From Polaromonas sp. OV174 (GTDB lineage: Bacteria; Pseudomonadota; Gammaproteobacteria; Burkholderiales; Burkholderiaceae_C), in NCBI RefSeq assembly GCF_900112285.1, contig NZ_FOKZ01000028.1, forward strand, positions 1 to 43,641: 43,641 nt of DNA, in the 5' to 3' direction. The notes beneath the pieces are model-generated. The model did not search any database. It had not been told where the DNA came from and saw nothing but the letters and a program-made list of their open reading frames with translations. Of the stretch, positions 34,251 to 42,342 are shown piece by piece. Position numbers and translations under genes: made by a program. Numbering within the stretch: position 1 is the stretch's first letter; every line of letters starts with the position of its first letter.

Positions 34251-35216
34251 CTCCACGATCTCCTTCGTGGGGACGATGCCCGTTCATGTCTATCGATTCA
34301 AGATGGGATCACCGCGTGCTTACGATTGACCTTGCGACAGCGCGCTCCTGTTGCTGTCAATCACAATCACCAGGCGTCCCGTCGTGTACGGTTTGGTGCG
34401 TTGGAAGAAAGTGGCCGTCACGACGTCCACATAAGGCGCGGCGGCAGGGGGCGCTGTGAGCCCGCCATCGATCTGGGCGGGCGATGCTGCGGCGATCGCT
34501 TGCCGCGGACCGATCGCCTGACTCCAGAGTGCATATTCCGGCTCTTCTGATCAGCAATTCCGACGCCATGCGCATGCTGAACGGTACTCATGATTGGCGT
34601 TGAGGTTTTGCCTTCATTTTTTACCTTCGGGTACCGACATCCGCGCCCCACGGATCACCCATCGATCCATCGGTTGCTTTTCGAGGCGTGGCGCGAAGGT
34701 GGCCCCGTCCAGGCAGGGCCCATTGATATTGCCGGAGCCGCACAGGGACTGCTAGACATCGCCACGCTCCATCAGCACCACGAAATCGCGCACGCCAAAA
34801 TGCGTATGCGCAAAGCGGATGCGCTCGGCATAGTCGACCAGGGCGGTGCCGGGGTTGCCCATGGCAGACACGGGGCGCGTGCCTAGCGCGCGTTCAAGCT
34901 GCGCGCCGGGTCGGTCCGGGGCGGCGAGCATGGAAGCCTCGACAAAACTGTCACCGATCAAGGCCACTGTCTTGTCGTTCTACGCAAAATCGTGGTCGGC
35001 AACGTAACCCCGGTTGTTGGATTCAAGCCGCTGCGCGTTGCGCAAGTCCCATCCGGTCGACGTGGTCCAGTGATGATGGGGCGGGTAGCTCAGAATGAGC
35101 GGGTCGATTTAATAGCCCGTCTCTGTCGACGTGGAGACCGGCAGCAGCCGGAAAATAACTTCCAGCAGCAGAAAGCCGGCCATGCCCGCCAAGCACCGGA
35201 AAAGCTTTTCGGCATC

Positions 35217-36022
35217 TCAGAAGTTGAAGTAGATAAAAGCACTGATCGAATCACGGGTGATGTTCATCAGTAGCAAAAACGCCACTGCGGCAGTGCTGGC
35301 GCCCGCGATCAGGAGGGCGTAGGGGGTCGCGCCAGCGGCAGCGGCGCAGCAGGTACTCGCCGATGGTGTTGCTATTGGGCATCTGCCAGCACCACCTTCT
35401 TGAACATTCCCAGGGCAAAGATGGCCAGTCCCGCGCTGAAGTTGCCGCTGTTGAAGCGATAGGTCGCCGCGTCCCTGAACTGCGGCATCATCTGCGCATG
35501 GTGCAGCACCGGACCGGCGATCAGGTGCTGGAAATACGAGACGAACAGGCCGTAATGCACAAACCGGTATTCCCGTATGCCCTTGCGCTAGGCGTCGGCC
35601 AGAAAGGCAATTTGCGTGAAGCTGAAAAAGGAGATGCCAATGGGCAGGATCACGCGGCCTATGTTCCAGCTTGACCCGGTTGCCGTGTTGAAGTTGTCCA
35701 GAAAAAAGTTGGCGTACTTGAAGTAGCCCAGTAGCGTGAGGTTGGCTGCGACACCAAAAACCATCCATCCTTTGGCCTGCCTGCGCTTGCGCTCATCGTC
35801 GGCACTGGCCAGCAAGGAAATTTTTTGCCCACCAGAAAATTGCCGGTAATCGAGGCCAGCAAGAGCAGGGTGAACTCCGGCATCCAGTAGCCCTAGACAA
35901 ACATTGACGCCACAAATAACCAGAGCGCCGCCGCCGGATGACTGAAGCGCCCAAGGCAAAAAAAACCGATCAGGATGGTCGGTAAAAAAAAAGCAGATGA
36001 AGGCGGCGCTTGTGAACAGTAC
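35217..36022 (-). pseudogene. MBOAT-family O-acyltransferase (AlgI-like), frameshifted, with stops and internal deletion
   Basis: Fragments of one membrane O-acyltransferase: LFTSAAFICFF at the start, then after a frameshift in a run of nine A/T (35984-35992), ILIGFFCLGRF and ALWLFVASMFV, an in-frame TAG (35893-35895), GYWMPEFTLLLL, a second shift, GWMVFGVAANLTLLGYFKYANFFLDNF, ILPIGISFFSFTQIAFLADA, a TAG (35588-35590), and REYRFVHYGLFVSYFQHLIAGPVLHHAQMMPQFRD...FALGMFKKVVLADA. The C-terminus AVAFLLLMNITRDSISAFIYFNF follows almost at once, so about half of the normal 450-500 residues, including the catalytic histidine region, is missing. It formerly moved acetyl groups across the membrane for polysaccharide O-acetylation with the adjacent SGNH protein. 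Confidence 0.85.
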
Positions 36023-36051
36023 GGTGCGTTGGTTTTTTAAGAATCAAGCAT

Positions 36052-36112
36052 GAAACAGGCCTTCAGCCCTTATCTATGGGTGCGGAAAGCTACTTACTCG
36101 ATAGCATATCCA
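36052..36112 (-). repeat. Interspersed short repeat, copy 4
   Basis: On the minus strand the copy runs GCTATCGAGTAAGTAGCT, CCGCACCCATAGATAAGGGCT, GAAGGCC. It aligns through TAGCT, AAGGGCT and GGCC with the other copies. It lies between the asparagine-synthase-like gene and the MBOAT pseudogene. Confidence 0.6.
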
Positions 36113-36116
36113 GGCC

Positions 36117-37682
36117 TCAAGCGGGCACGCTGAAACTCGGCGCCTTGGCCGCCAGCCACTGCTCAAGCATCATCAGGATCCACACCATCTCGCCAAAGTA
36201 GGCAGGATGCTCGGGCAGTCGCTGCGTCAGCAGGGTTTGCACAAAATCAGTGCGCACCACGCCGCGCCGGGCCAGGCTGTGCAGCGAGTCGGTGGCCAGG
36301 GCCTTCAAAGCCGGATGCGTGTTGGCCCACACGCCAAAAGGCAGGCCAAAACCCTGTTTCTTTTTGGCGATGGTCTGGTCGGGCAGGAAGCCGCGCAGCG
36401 CTTCCTTGAAGAACCAGCGCAGTTTCAGCCCATTGAGCTTGTAGTCGGTGGGCAGCTTGAGCGAAAAGTCCAGCAGCCGCTGGTCCAGCATCGGAAAGCC
36501 CACCGCCAGCCCGGCGCAGCCGGTGGCGCCCAGCACCTTGGGCAAATCGCTTTCGGCCAGGGTAAAGCGCCAGTCGTAGGCCAGCTCCCGGTTCAGGGCG
36601 CTGGCCTGCTGCGGCGCTTGCCACACACGGCGCTGCAAGGCCAGCGGCGCGGTCGTGTCGATCTGCGCCATGAGCTGCGGCGTGAGCACTTCGCTGGCGC
36701 CCAGGCGGATGATGAGGTTGTACATCTGCATGCGGTCGGGCATGGGCACGCGGGCCTGCTCGACATAGCTGCCCGCCTTGCGCGTCAGCGTCAGCGCCTG
36801 CGCCGCGCGCCCGCCCAGCAGCGGCTCCATCAGTCCTTTTTGAAGCAGGCCCGGCACATGCCCATACCAGCCAAACACCCGCTGCTTGGCGTAGCGGCTG
36901 TTGCCGCCAAACAGCTCGTCGCCGCCGTCGCCCGCCAGTATCTTGCTGACGCCATCTTCGCGCGCCATCGTGGCGCAGTAGTAAGAGGGCAGGGCCGAGG
37001 AGTTGCCAAAAGGTTGGTCGAAATACGCGGCCACGGCCGGGATGCTGCGCACCAGATCCTCGGGCGTGACGTAGTACTCGTGATGCTCGGTCTTGAAGTG
37101 TCTGGCCGCCAGGCGCGCGTATTCGATCTCGTCGTAGCCCTGCGCGTGAAAGCCGATCGAGTATGAGGCAGCCGCCTTGCCGCTGGCCAGGCCGATCATG
37201 CCGGCCACGGTCGAGCTGTCGGTGCCGCCGCTCAGGAAGCAGGCCGGCTTGCTGCCGTCAAGCTGGGCCGCCACGGCCTGCTGCAGCAGTTGCCGGAACT
37301 CATCCTTCAAGGCGGAAAACGAGGGCTTGCGCTGTTCCTCGAAGCGCGGCTGCCAGTAGGGCGTCACCGTGAGCTGGCCGTTTCCCATCGCCGCGCGGTG
37401 CCCGGGCGGCAGTCGGTAGATGTCTTTGTAAATAGTGCGCGGCGACGGGATGGCGTGAAAGTACAGGTAGTCAAAAATCGCCTGCGGGTCGATTTCGGTG
37501 CTGGCATCGGCGAGTTCATCGGCACGCGCTGCAAAACGCAGCTGGCCGCCGTCCACGCGGTAGCATAGGGAGTGGATGCCGAACCGGTCCACCTTCAGGG
37601 CGTTGGGCTCATCGGCCCAACGCAAGCCCATGCCAGGGGCCAGGTCGGTCAAGGGCATCAGGTCGCCAACATCATCGCTCAT
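36117..37682 (-). CDS. Asparagine-synthetase-like protein lacking the glutaminase nucleophile
   Basis: A 521-residue protein with a complete synthetase half: the PP-loop SGGTDSS at 151-157, LAGDGGDELFGGNSRYAKQ, and a C-terminal GFPMLDQRLLDFSLKLPTDYKLNGLKLRWFFKEALRG...KKKQGFGLPFG. Only about 150 residues precede the PP-loop, against 265 in the amidotransferase at 25282. There is no MC start, so the Cys2 glutaminase nucleophile and first strands are absent. It may adenylate a carboxylate and use free ammonia or another amine, or be a non-amidating relative. ATG at 37682 follows the beta-helix gene by 12 bases on the same strand. Alternative starts would not restore a cysteine, since the upstream DNA is the previous gene. 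Confidence 0.88.
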   Translation of the reverse strand: MSDDVGDLMPLTDLAPGMGLRWADEPNALKVDRFGIHSLCYRVDGGQLRFAARADELADASTEIDPQAIFDYLYFHAIPSPRTIYKDIYRLPPGHRAAMGNGQLTVTPYWQPRFEEQRKPSFSALKDEFRQLLQQAVAAQLDGSKPACFLSGGTDSSTVAGMIGLASGKAAASYSIGFHAQGYDEIEYARLAARHFKTEHHEYYVTPEDLVRSIPAVAAYFDQPFGNSSALPSYYCATMAREDGVSKILAGDGGDELFGGNSRYAKQRVFGWYGHVPGLLQKGLMEPLLGGRAAQALTLTRKAGSYVEQARVPMPDRMQMYNLIIRLGASEVLTPQLMAQIDTTAPLALQRRVWQAPQQASALNRELAYDWRFTLAESDLPKVLGATGCAGLAVGFPMLDQRLLDFSLKLPTDYKLNGLKLRWFFKEALRGFLPDQTIAKKKQGFGLPFGVWANTHPALKALATDSLHSLARRGVVRTDFVQTLLTQRLPEHPAYFGEMVWILMMLEQWLAAKAPSFSVPA

Positions 37683-37694
37683 GAGTCTTTGGTC

Positions 37695-38783
37695 CTAGTC
37701 CGGCAGAGAAGCTGCCTTGCGCGGCACGGGCGCTGTCATTGCTGTCAGTGGATTATGCGTGGAATCGATCGGTGGTCTACCTGCGTCGCGCAGGTCAATA
37801 GGAATGTTGTCGTGGTACTCGCCGGGGCCGGCTGACTCCAGCGTGCCGTGGCCGGCTAGCCGGTTGTTCACGGCGCGTATGGCGTCGGCCCCGGGCGCCA
37901 CCCGCAAGAACACGCCACTGAGCGGCAGCGGGTTCACCAGTGTGTTGTTTTCCAGGTCGATCTCGTTGCGGGGCCATTTGTAGCCTTCGGCGCCAAACGA
38001 GATCAGGGTCTGGTTCTCCGTCGTCGTGCTTTGCGCAATGGTGTTGCCCGCCACATAGGCCATGCCGCCATTCGGAAACTCCAGCTTGTAGCTGGCCGTG
38101 CCGCCGGCGCCGTCGACCAGCCGGTTGTTGACGATGCGGCTCACGGCCGCGCGGCTCTTGAGCAGATGGCCGATGTGCGCATGATGAAAATAGCTGCCCG
38201 TCACCGTCAGCTGCGCAATCCGCCCCACGTACAGGTTGTGGTTGTGCCCGTCGGGGCGCTGGTTGTAGGCAAAATGGCTGTCTTCGATGTCCAGCACGGT
38301 GGCGGGGTCGTTGTTGGTGAGCAGCCCCATTTCGTTGTACATGAAGCGGCAGTTGCGCACCAGCAGTGAACCGCTCTCCAGCCGGATGCCCGCGCCATTG
38401 CGGTCGGGCACCGCCGCACCTTCGAAGTCAAAGCCGTCCACACCCATGCCGTGCGCGCGCACCACCCAGATGCCCTTGCCTTCCGCCGCCGCGCCTTGGG
38501 CTAGCAGGCGCACGCGCCCACCCACGGCGCGCAGCGTGATGTTGTCCTGCGTCCACACGGCAACATCTCCCGCGTAGGTGCCAGAATCTACATCAATAGT
38601 GGTTCCAGCCCTTTCCAGCCGTGCGGTGTCAGCTATTGTTTTTATAGCTTGATGGGGGCCTGCATGGATGACCTGCGGAGCAGGCCCGGCGGTGTCGGCG
38701 CGCGCGGTGCCCGGCAGCGCACTCATCAGGAAGAGCAGCGCCAGCGAGGTCCCTGTTTGAGTGAGCAGGCGCCGGGCGATCAT
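37695..38783 (-). CDS. Secreted right-handed parallel beta-helix protein
   Basis: A 362-residue protein. The signal peptide MIARRLLTQTGTSLALLFLMSALPGTARA is cut near residue 29. The mature domain has short strand-turn repeats with asparagine and glycine turns, such as IWVVRAHGMGVDGFDFEGAAV, SLLVRNCRFMYNEMGLLTNNDPATVLDIEDSHFAYN and HNLYVGRIAQLTVTGSYFHHAHIGHLLKSRA, the layout of pectate-lyase-like or AlgG-like folds. It may bind, cleave or epimerise a polysaccharide in the periplasm or outside. ATG at 38783 is chosen because it starts the signal peptide and has AAGG upstream. It heads the minus-strand unit with the AsnB-like, MBOAT and SGNH genes. Codons at about 38590-38650 coincide with a repeat copy. 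Confidence 0.85.
   Translation of the reverse strand: MIARRLLTQTGTSLALLFLMSALPGTARADTAGPAPQVIHAGPHQAIKTIADTARLERAGTTIDVDSGTYAGDVAVWTQDNITLRAVGGRVRLLAQGAAAEGKGIWVVRAHGMGVDGFDFEGAAVPDRNGAGIRLESGSLLVRNCRFMYNEMGLLTNNDPATVLDIEDSHFAYNQRPDGHNHNLYVGRIAQLTVTGSYFHHAHIGHLLKSRAAVSRIVNNRLVDGAGGTASYKLEFPNGGMAYVAGNTIAQSTTTENQTLISFGAEGYKWPRNEIDLENNTLVNPLPLSGVFLRVAPGADAIRAVNNRLAGHGTLESAGPGEYHDNIPIDLRDAGRPPIDSTHNPLTAMTAPVPRKAASLPD
38590..38650 (-). repeat. Interspersed short repeat, copy 5, inside the beta-helix gene
   Basis: On the minus strand this stretch contains GCTATAAAAACAATAGCTG, identical over 19 bases to the copy at about 1802. It then continues through AAAGGGCTGGAACC and ACTATT, matching the GGGCT and GGCC features of the other copies. 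It is read in frame as AIKTIADTARLERAGTTID of the beta-helix protein. Confidence 0.55.
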
Positions 38784-38962
38784 GTCGGGCGCCTTTCGGT
38801 GGCTAACAGGCAATTTACGCGGGTAGTATTGGCGGCATGACAACCAAAGTCTTGCCATCGCGAACCGGCATCATCACGAGCACGCACTCCACTCCATCGT
38901 GAAATCGCCCCTTCGGCTTTGTCTGGCATTTGTGGTTTAAGGCGGTCTGATTTCATTGCAGT

Positions 38963-41900
38963 TTGTCGATTGTCCGACTGACAATACTAGCCAAGCGTTT
39001 GACAACAATATCCTATGCCAGAACCTTGAACGTGAACAATAAATCGTCCACCCAATCAAGCGTGCCACTTTTCTTGTGGCTCGGCTATGTTCTTTTCGTT
39101 GCCTACGCCGGCCTGGTACCACTCCAATACCATGCCCGTTCGCTGGCCGACGCATGGGCTGCATTTCAAAAAATCCCATTTGTCGCATTAAGCGTCGACC
39201 TCCATGCCGACTTGATCGCCAATGGGACGCTCTTCGTTCCGGTCGCGTTTTTAACTACTTACCTGTTGACGCAAACTTTCAGAAAACCGCCCCTGCTGCT
39301 GTTGCTGTCCATTGCTGGTGCCTTTTCAGCGCTGCTGGCTGTGGCAGTTGAATTTGCCCAGCTTTTCTTTCCACCGCGCACAGTCAAGCTAAACGACATC
39401 CTGTCCGAATGGTTGGGCACCTTTGTGGGGCTCGCACTTTCCATCCGGTATCTGGATTGGTTCAACACACTGGTCAGATCATTTTGGAATGACCCGCAAC
39501 GGTTGAAGTTGCGACTACTTGAGGGGTACGCCTTCGTTTACCTGGCTGTCGCGCTTTTTCCTTATGACATCTTGTCGTCGTGGCCGGAACTGCAGGCAAA
39601 AATTGATTCCAACGCGTGGGGTTGGCTGGTTGCGGGAGATTCCCCAAGGTTCATGGTCATCAGCCTTCACCTGCTTGCTGAAGTTGTGCTGACCGTACCG
39701 TTGGGCATATTGCTGGTTCGTATTTCGGGTTTAAGCGGCACCAGCTACCGGCACGCTGCGCTTGTAGGGACACTGTTAGGCGGTTTCATCGAAGTTGCGC
39801 AGTTTTTTTTGTACTCAGGTATCTCGCAGGGTTTATCAGTACTCTCAAGGGCGCTGGGTGTCTGTTGCGGCGTAGCGTTTTGCAAATACGGTGATCGGTG
39901 GACAGCTGACCACTTGGCCTTGATGCTGAGGCGCTACACGATTCCAGTCAGTGTGGTTTATCTGTTCGTGTTGCTGTACATCAACCGATGGTTTGCTTCA
40001 AGCTGGCATGGCTTGAACTTTGCTGCAACGCAATTGGCCCAAGTCAATTTCGTTCCTTTTTATTACCACTACTATGCCGGTGAAGCTCAGGCGCTGTTGA
40101 GCCTTTTGGTAGTTTGCCTCTCATACGTGCCCGTTGCCCTTTTTGCTTGGGCATATCGACGTTCATCCGGGTTTGCTGTTGTCGTGTCCTTATGGCTTTC
40201 CGCGGGCGTCGAAACCAGCAAACTCTTCTTGCAGCCAGCCCACCCCGATCCTACCAACCTGTTGCTCGCCTGCGCCGCAAGCTGGGTTACGGTGAGCCTC
40301 ATGCGCCAACTTTTTCGGAAAGAACGAACGCCCGTTGACGCTGAGCCCCCAATAAAAACAAGCGGGCAGCGTTTACAGCCCTCGAAGGGAGTTCCTGTTT
40401 GGCTGCTCCTTTGTCTGGTAGCTACCGGGGTTTGGACGGCCACCTTTCCCGCCTTTCCTGTATTAGTATGCGTAGTGCTGGTTGCCTGCGCGGCCATCGT
40501 CTGGCATCGGCCCGTGTGGGTGTTTGCCATTATTCCTGCAGCGTTGCCGGTGTTTGATCTCGCGCCATGGAGCGGGCGCTTTTTTTTGGATGAATTTGAT
40601 GCGCTCTTGTTGGTTTGCTTGGCTGTCGCCTACAGTCGAGTGCCGGTGTCGCCCGGCAGCCGATCACAGAAGGATGTCCTCTTTACCACGGCGGTTACCC
40701 TTCTCGCATTGAGTTTTGCCATCAGTGCCATGCGTGGCTTGCTGCCGTTTCAACTGCCTGATGCCAACTCCTTCAATAATTACTACAGCCCGTACAACGC
40801 ACTGCGAATTGTCAAAGGCGTTTTTTGGGCATTCTTGACCTTTGGGCTATCAAGGCGATTTGCGGCCGAGCGACTTGATGCGCTTCGACCATTTGCGTGG
40901 GGTATGGCTTTGGGGCTCGCGCTGACGGTTACAGTCGTTTTGTGGGAACGAGTTGCGTTCAGCGGCCTTTTGAACTTCTCCGACACTTATCGCGTTACGG
41001 GACCGATCTCGGCCATGCAAACTGGAGGCGCATACATTGAGTGCTTTCTTGCGGTAGCGACGCCTTTTTTGATTGCTCTCATGCTTGAGAAACGACACTG
41101 GCTGGTCGGGCTCGCAGGCGCCTTGCTCCTGGTGGCCACCACCTACGCACTGATGGTCACCTTTTCCCGAGGCGGCTACTTGTCATACGCGGTTGCCGTT
41201 TCTATTGTGCTTGTGGCAGCGATGCTCAAAACGAAGCGACTTGTTCGAAGCGGTTGCATTTTTGCTGGAATGGCTGGCGCAATACTCTTGATAGCCGTGC
41301 CAATTTTCAATGACGAGTTCGCGCAATCGCGTATGGCCACTGTAAGCGCCGACCTTGCGGTGCGTCAGGAGCATTGGAGAGATTCACTCAATATTCGCAA
41401 TCCCGACTGGGAGACCTCACTGTTTGGTATGGGGATCGGCCGTTTTCCTGAAACGAGCTTTTGGCGCAGCGCCGTCAACCCGAGATCGGGCACCTATGGG
41501 TTGCAACGCGAAGCGGGCAATACTTATTTGCGCCTGGGCTCGGGGGACCCTATTTTCGTCGACCAATTGGTATCCATTGAACCGGGGCAAAAGTACGTGC
41601 TGAAGCTCGATGTGCGCCCCAGTCGCCCAGACGCTAGGATTTCAATCCCCATTTGTGAGAAGTGGATGTTGACCTCTCACGACTGCATCCGACAGTCTAT
41701 CGAGCTGGGTAAACAGTTTGGCGCCTGGCGTCGTGTCGAATCGTCGTTCACGGCACAAGAGCTTTCCATCAGACCCTGGTACAGCCGAAGACCTGTCAAG
41801 CTCTCGCTTTATTACGACGTACCCAACTCGACCATCGATATTGACCACGTGCGCCTTGAGTCCGCGAATGGCACCAACTTGCTGCGCAATGGCGACTTTT

Positions 41901-42244
41901 CCCATGGGCTGGATTACTGGTTTTTTAACAGTGAGAGCCACCTCCAATGGCATGTCAAGAGTCTCTTCTACGGTGTGCTCTTTGACCAGGGCTGGTTCGG
42001 GCTGGTGGCAATGAGCGCTTTTTTAATCCTGGCATGGGGCGGGGCCGCCAGAAGCGCCTTTAGCAGCAACAGTATTGCCGGAGCCTCACTTGCCGCGCTA
42101 AGCGGCTTTTTGGTCGTGGGGCTCACCGACACCTTGATAGATTCGCCGCGCTTCTTGCTGTTGCTCTTCCTTCTTGCCTGGGCCTGCTACCAGTCGGCGC
42201 CGCCGCCAGATGACGACATGGTGTCGAAAAATGCAGTGGCTTGA
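38963..42244 (+). CDS. Giant membrane protein: three VanZ-like repeats, O-antigen-ligase domain and carbohydrate-binding insert
   Basis: Up to 1,093 residues. Residues 35-450 hold three units of about 140 residues, each with a VanZ-type end: VEFAQLFFPPRTVKLNDILSEWLG (129-152), IEVAQFFLYSGISQGLSVLSRALG (276-299) and VETSKLFLQPAHPDPTNLLLACAAS (416-440). Residues 480-830 form an O-antigen-ligase/Wzy_C domain with TFSRGGYLSY (733-742) and GMGIGRFPE (822-830). A soluble stretch at 840-990 looks like a CBM4/9-type jelly roll (LVSIEPGQKYVLKLDVR; NLLRNGDFSHGLDYW). The ligase then resumes with WHVKSLFYGVLFDQGWFGL, carrying the likely catalytic histidine at 997. It would polymerise or ligate glycan at the periplasmic face. 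The start is uncertain: TTG 38963, TTG 39026 or GTG 39032; none has a good ribosome binding site. Confidence 0.85.
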   Translation: MSIVRLTILAKRLTTISYARTLNVNNKSSTQSSVPLFLWLGYVLFVAYAGLVPLQYHARSLADAWAAFQKIPFVALSVDLHADLIANGTLFVPVAFLTTYLLTQTFRKPPLLLLLSIAGAFSALLAVAVEFAQLFFPPRTVKLNDILSEWLGTFVGLALSIRYLDWFNTLVRSFWNDPQRLKLRLLEGYAFVYLAVALFPYDILSSWPELQAKIDSNAWGWLVAGDSPRFMVISLHLLAEVVLTVPLGILLVRISGLSGTSYRHAALVGTLLGGFIEVAQFFLYSGISQGLSVLSRALGVCCGVAFCKYGDRWTADHLALMLRRYTIPVSVVYLFVLLYINRWFASSWHGLNFAATQLAQVNFVPFYYHYYAGEAQALLSLLVVCLSYVPVALFAWAYRRSSGFAVVVSLWLSAGVETSKLFLQPAHPDPTNLLLACAASWVTVSLMRQLFRKERTPVDAEPPIKTSGQRLQPSKGVPVWLLLCLVATGVWTATFPAFPVLVCVVLVACAAIVWHRPVWVFAIIPAALPVFDLAPWSGRFFLDEFDALLLVCLAVAYSRVPVSPGSRSQKDVLFTTAVTLLALSFAISAMRGLLPFQLPDANSFNNYYSPYNALRIVKGVFWAFLTFGLSRRFAAERLDALRPFAWGMALGLALTVTVVLWERVAFSGLLNFSDTYRVTGPISAMQTGGAYIECFLAVATPFLIALMLEKRHWLVGLAGALLLVATTYALMVTFSRGGYLSYAVAVSIVLVAAMLKTKRLVRSGCIFAGMAGAILLIAVPIFNDEFAQSRMATVSADLAVRQEHWRDSLNIRNPDWETSLFGMGIGRFPETSFWRSAVNPRSGTYGLQREAGNTYLRLGSGDPIFVDQLVSIEPGQKYVLKLDVRPSRPDARISIPICEKWMLTSHDCIRQSIELGKQFGAWRRVESSFTAQELSIRPWYSRRPVKLSLYYDVPNSTIDIDHVRLESANGTNLLRNGDFSHGLDYWFFNSESHLQWHVKSLFYGVLFDQGWFGLVAMSAFLILAWGGAARSAFSSNSIAGASLAALSGFLVVGLTDTLIDSPRFLLLLFLLAWACYQSAPPPDDDMVSKNAVA
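38969..38985. promoter_or_regulatory. Small inverted repeat in the divergent intergenic region
   Basis: ATTGTC-CGACT-GACAAT is a perfect 6-bp inverted repeat between the beta-helix gene and the divergent VanZ/ligase gene. It is at the end of 180 bases without other features. It could be an operator for either gene. It lies just inside the longest reading of the ligase gene, which favours a start further downstream. Confidence 0.3.
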
Positions 42245-42342
42245 CGAACGGCTGCATCCTCCAGGGCATGGCGGCCCGGCCGCGCCAGTGATCACGACCG
42301 CAATGATCGGCGGCAAATTAAGACGCATGGCTTGGAGGTTCG

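Larger units (their letters stand above)
33468..34323 (-). mobile_element. IS66-family element, internally deleted (856 bp), with 8-bp target duplication
   Basis: The left end is GTAAGCGCGCGGCGATTCC (33468-33486) and the right end, read on the minus strand, is GTAAGCACGCGGTGATCCC (34323-34305). That is 16 of 19 identical and carries the GTAAGC start typical of IS66. The 8-bp sequence GATTGACC flanks both sides exactly (33460-33467 and 34324-34331). tnpA is intact, but tnpB is fused to the last part of tnpC. Full IS66 elements are about 2.5 kb, so roughly 1.7 kb has been lost between tnpB and tnpC. It sits inside the SGNH pseudogene. Confidence 0.92.
33259..35215 (-). pseudogene. SGNH/AlgJ-like acetyltransferase-hydrolase, broken by stops, frameshifts and an IS66 element
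   Basis: Pieces of one protein are visible on the minus strand. A membrane segment with GFLLLEVIFRLLPV near 35150 is followed in the same frame by IDPLILSYPPHHHWT and NRGYVADHDFA, but with in-frame stops TAA at 35109-35111 and TAG at 34980-34982. Then VALIGDSFVEASML carries the GDS nucleophile block, then VVLMERGDV, a further stop, and LVIVIDSNRSAL. After the IS66 insertion the end reads IGPYNGHFNPLGVKLV, the usual catalytic D/N-x-H block region of the family, to the stop at 33259. It was an extracytoplasmic partner of the MBOAT protein encoded just upstream (AlgI/AlgJ arrangement) for O-acetylating a polysaccharide. It cannot be functional. Confidence 0.82.

Noticed and set aside
36207..37166. 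A 319-codon plus-strand frame opposite the AsnB-like gene
   Set aside because: The minus strand carries PP-loop and GDGGDE motifs; the plus reading is compositionally odd and has no family.
10924..42244. PEP-CTERM sorting tails on proteins in the window
   Set aside because: No protein ends in a PEP motif followed by a hydrophobic helix and basic residues.
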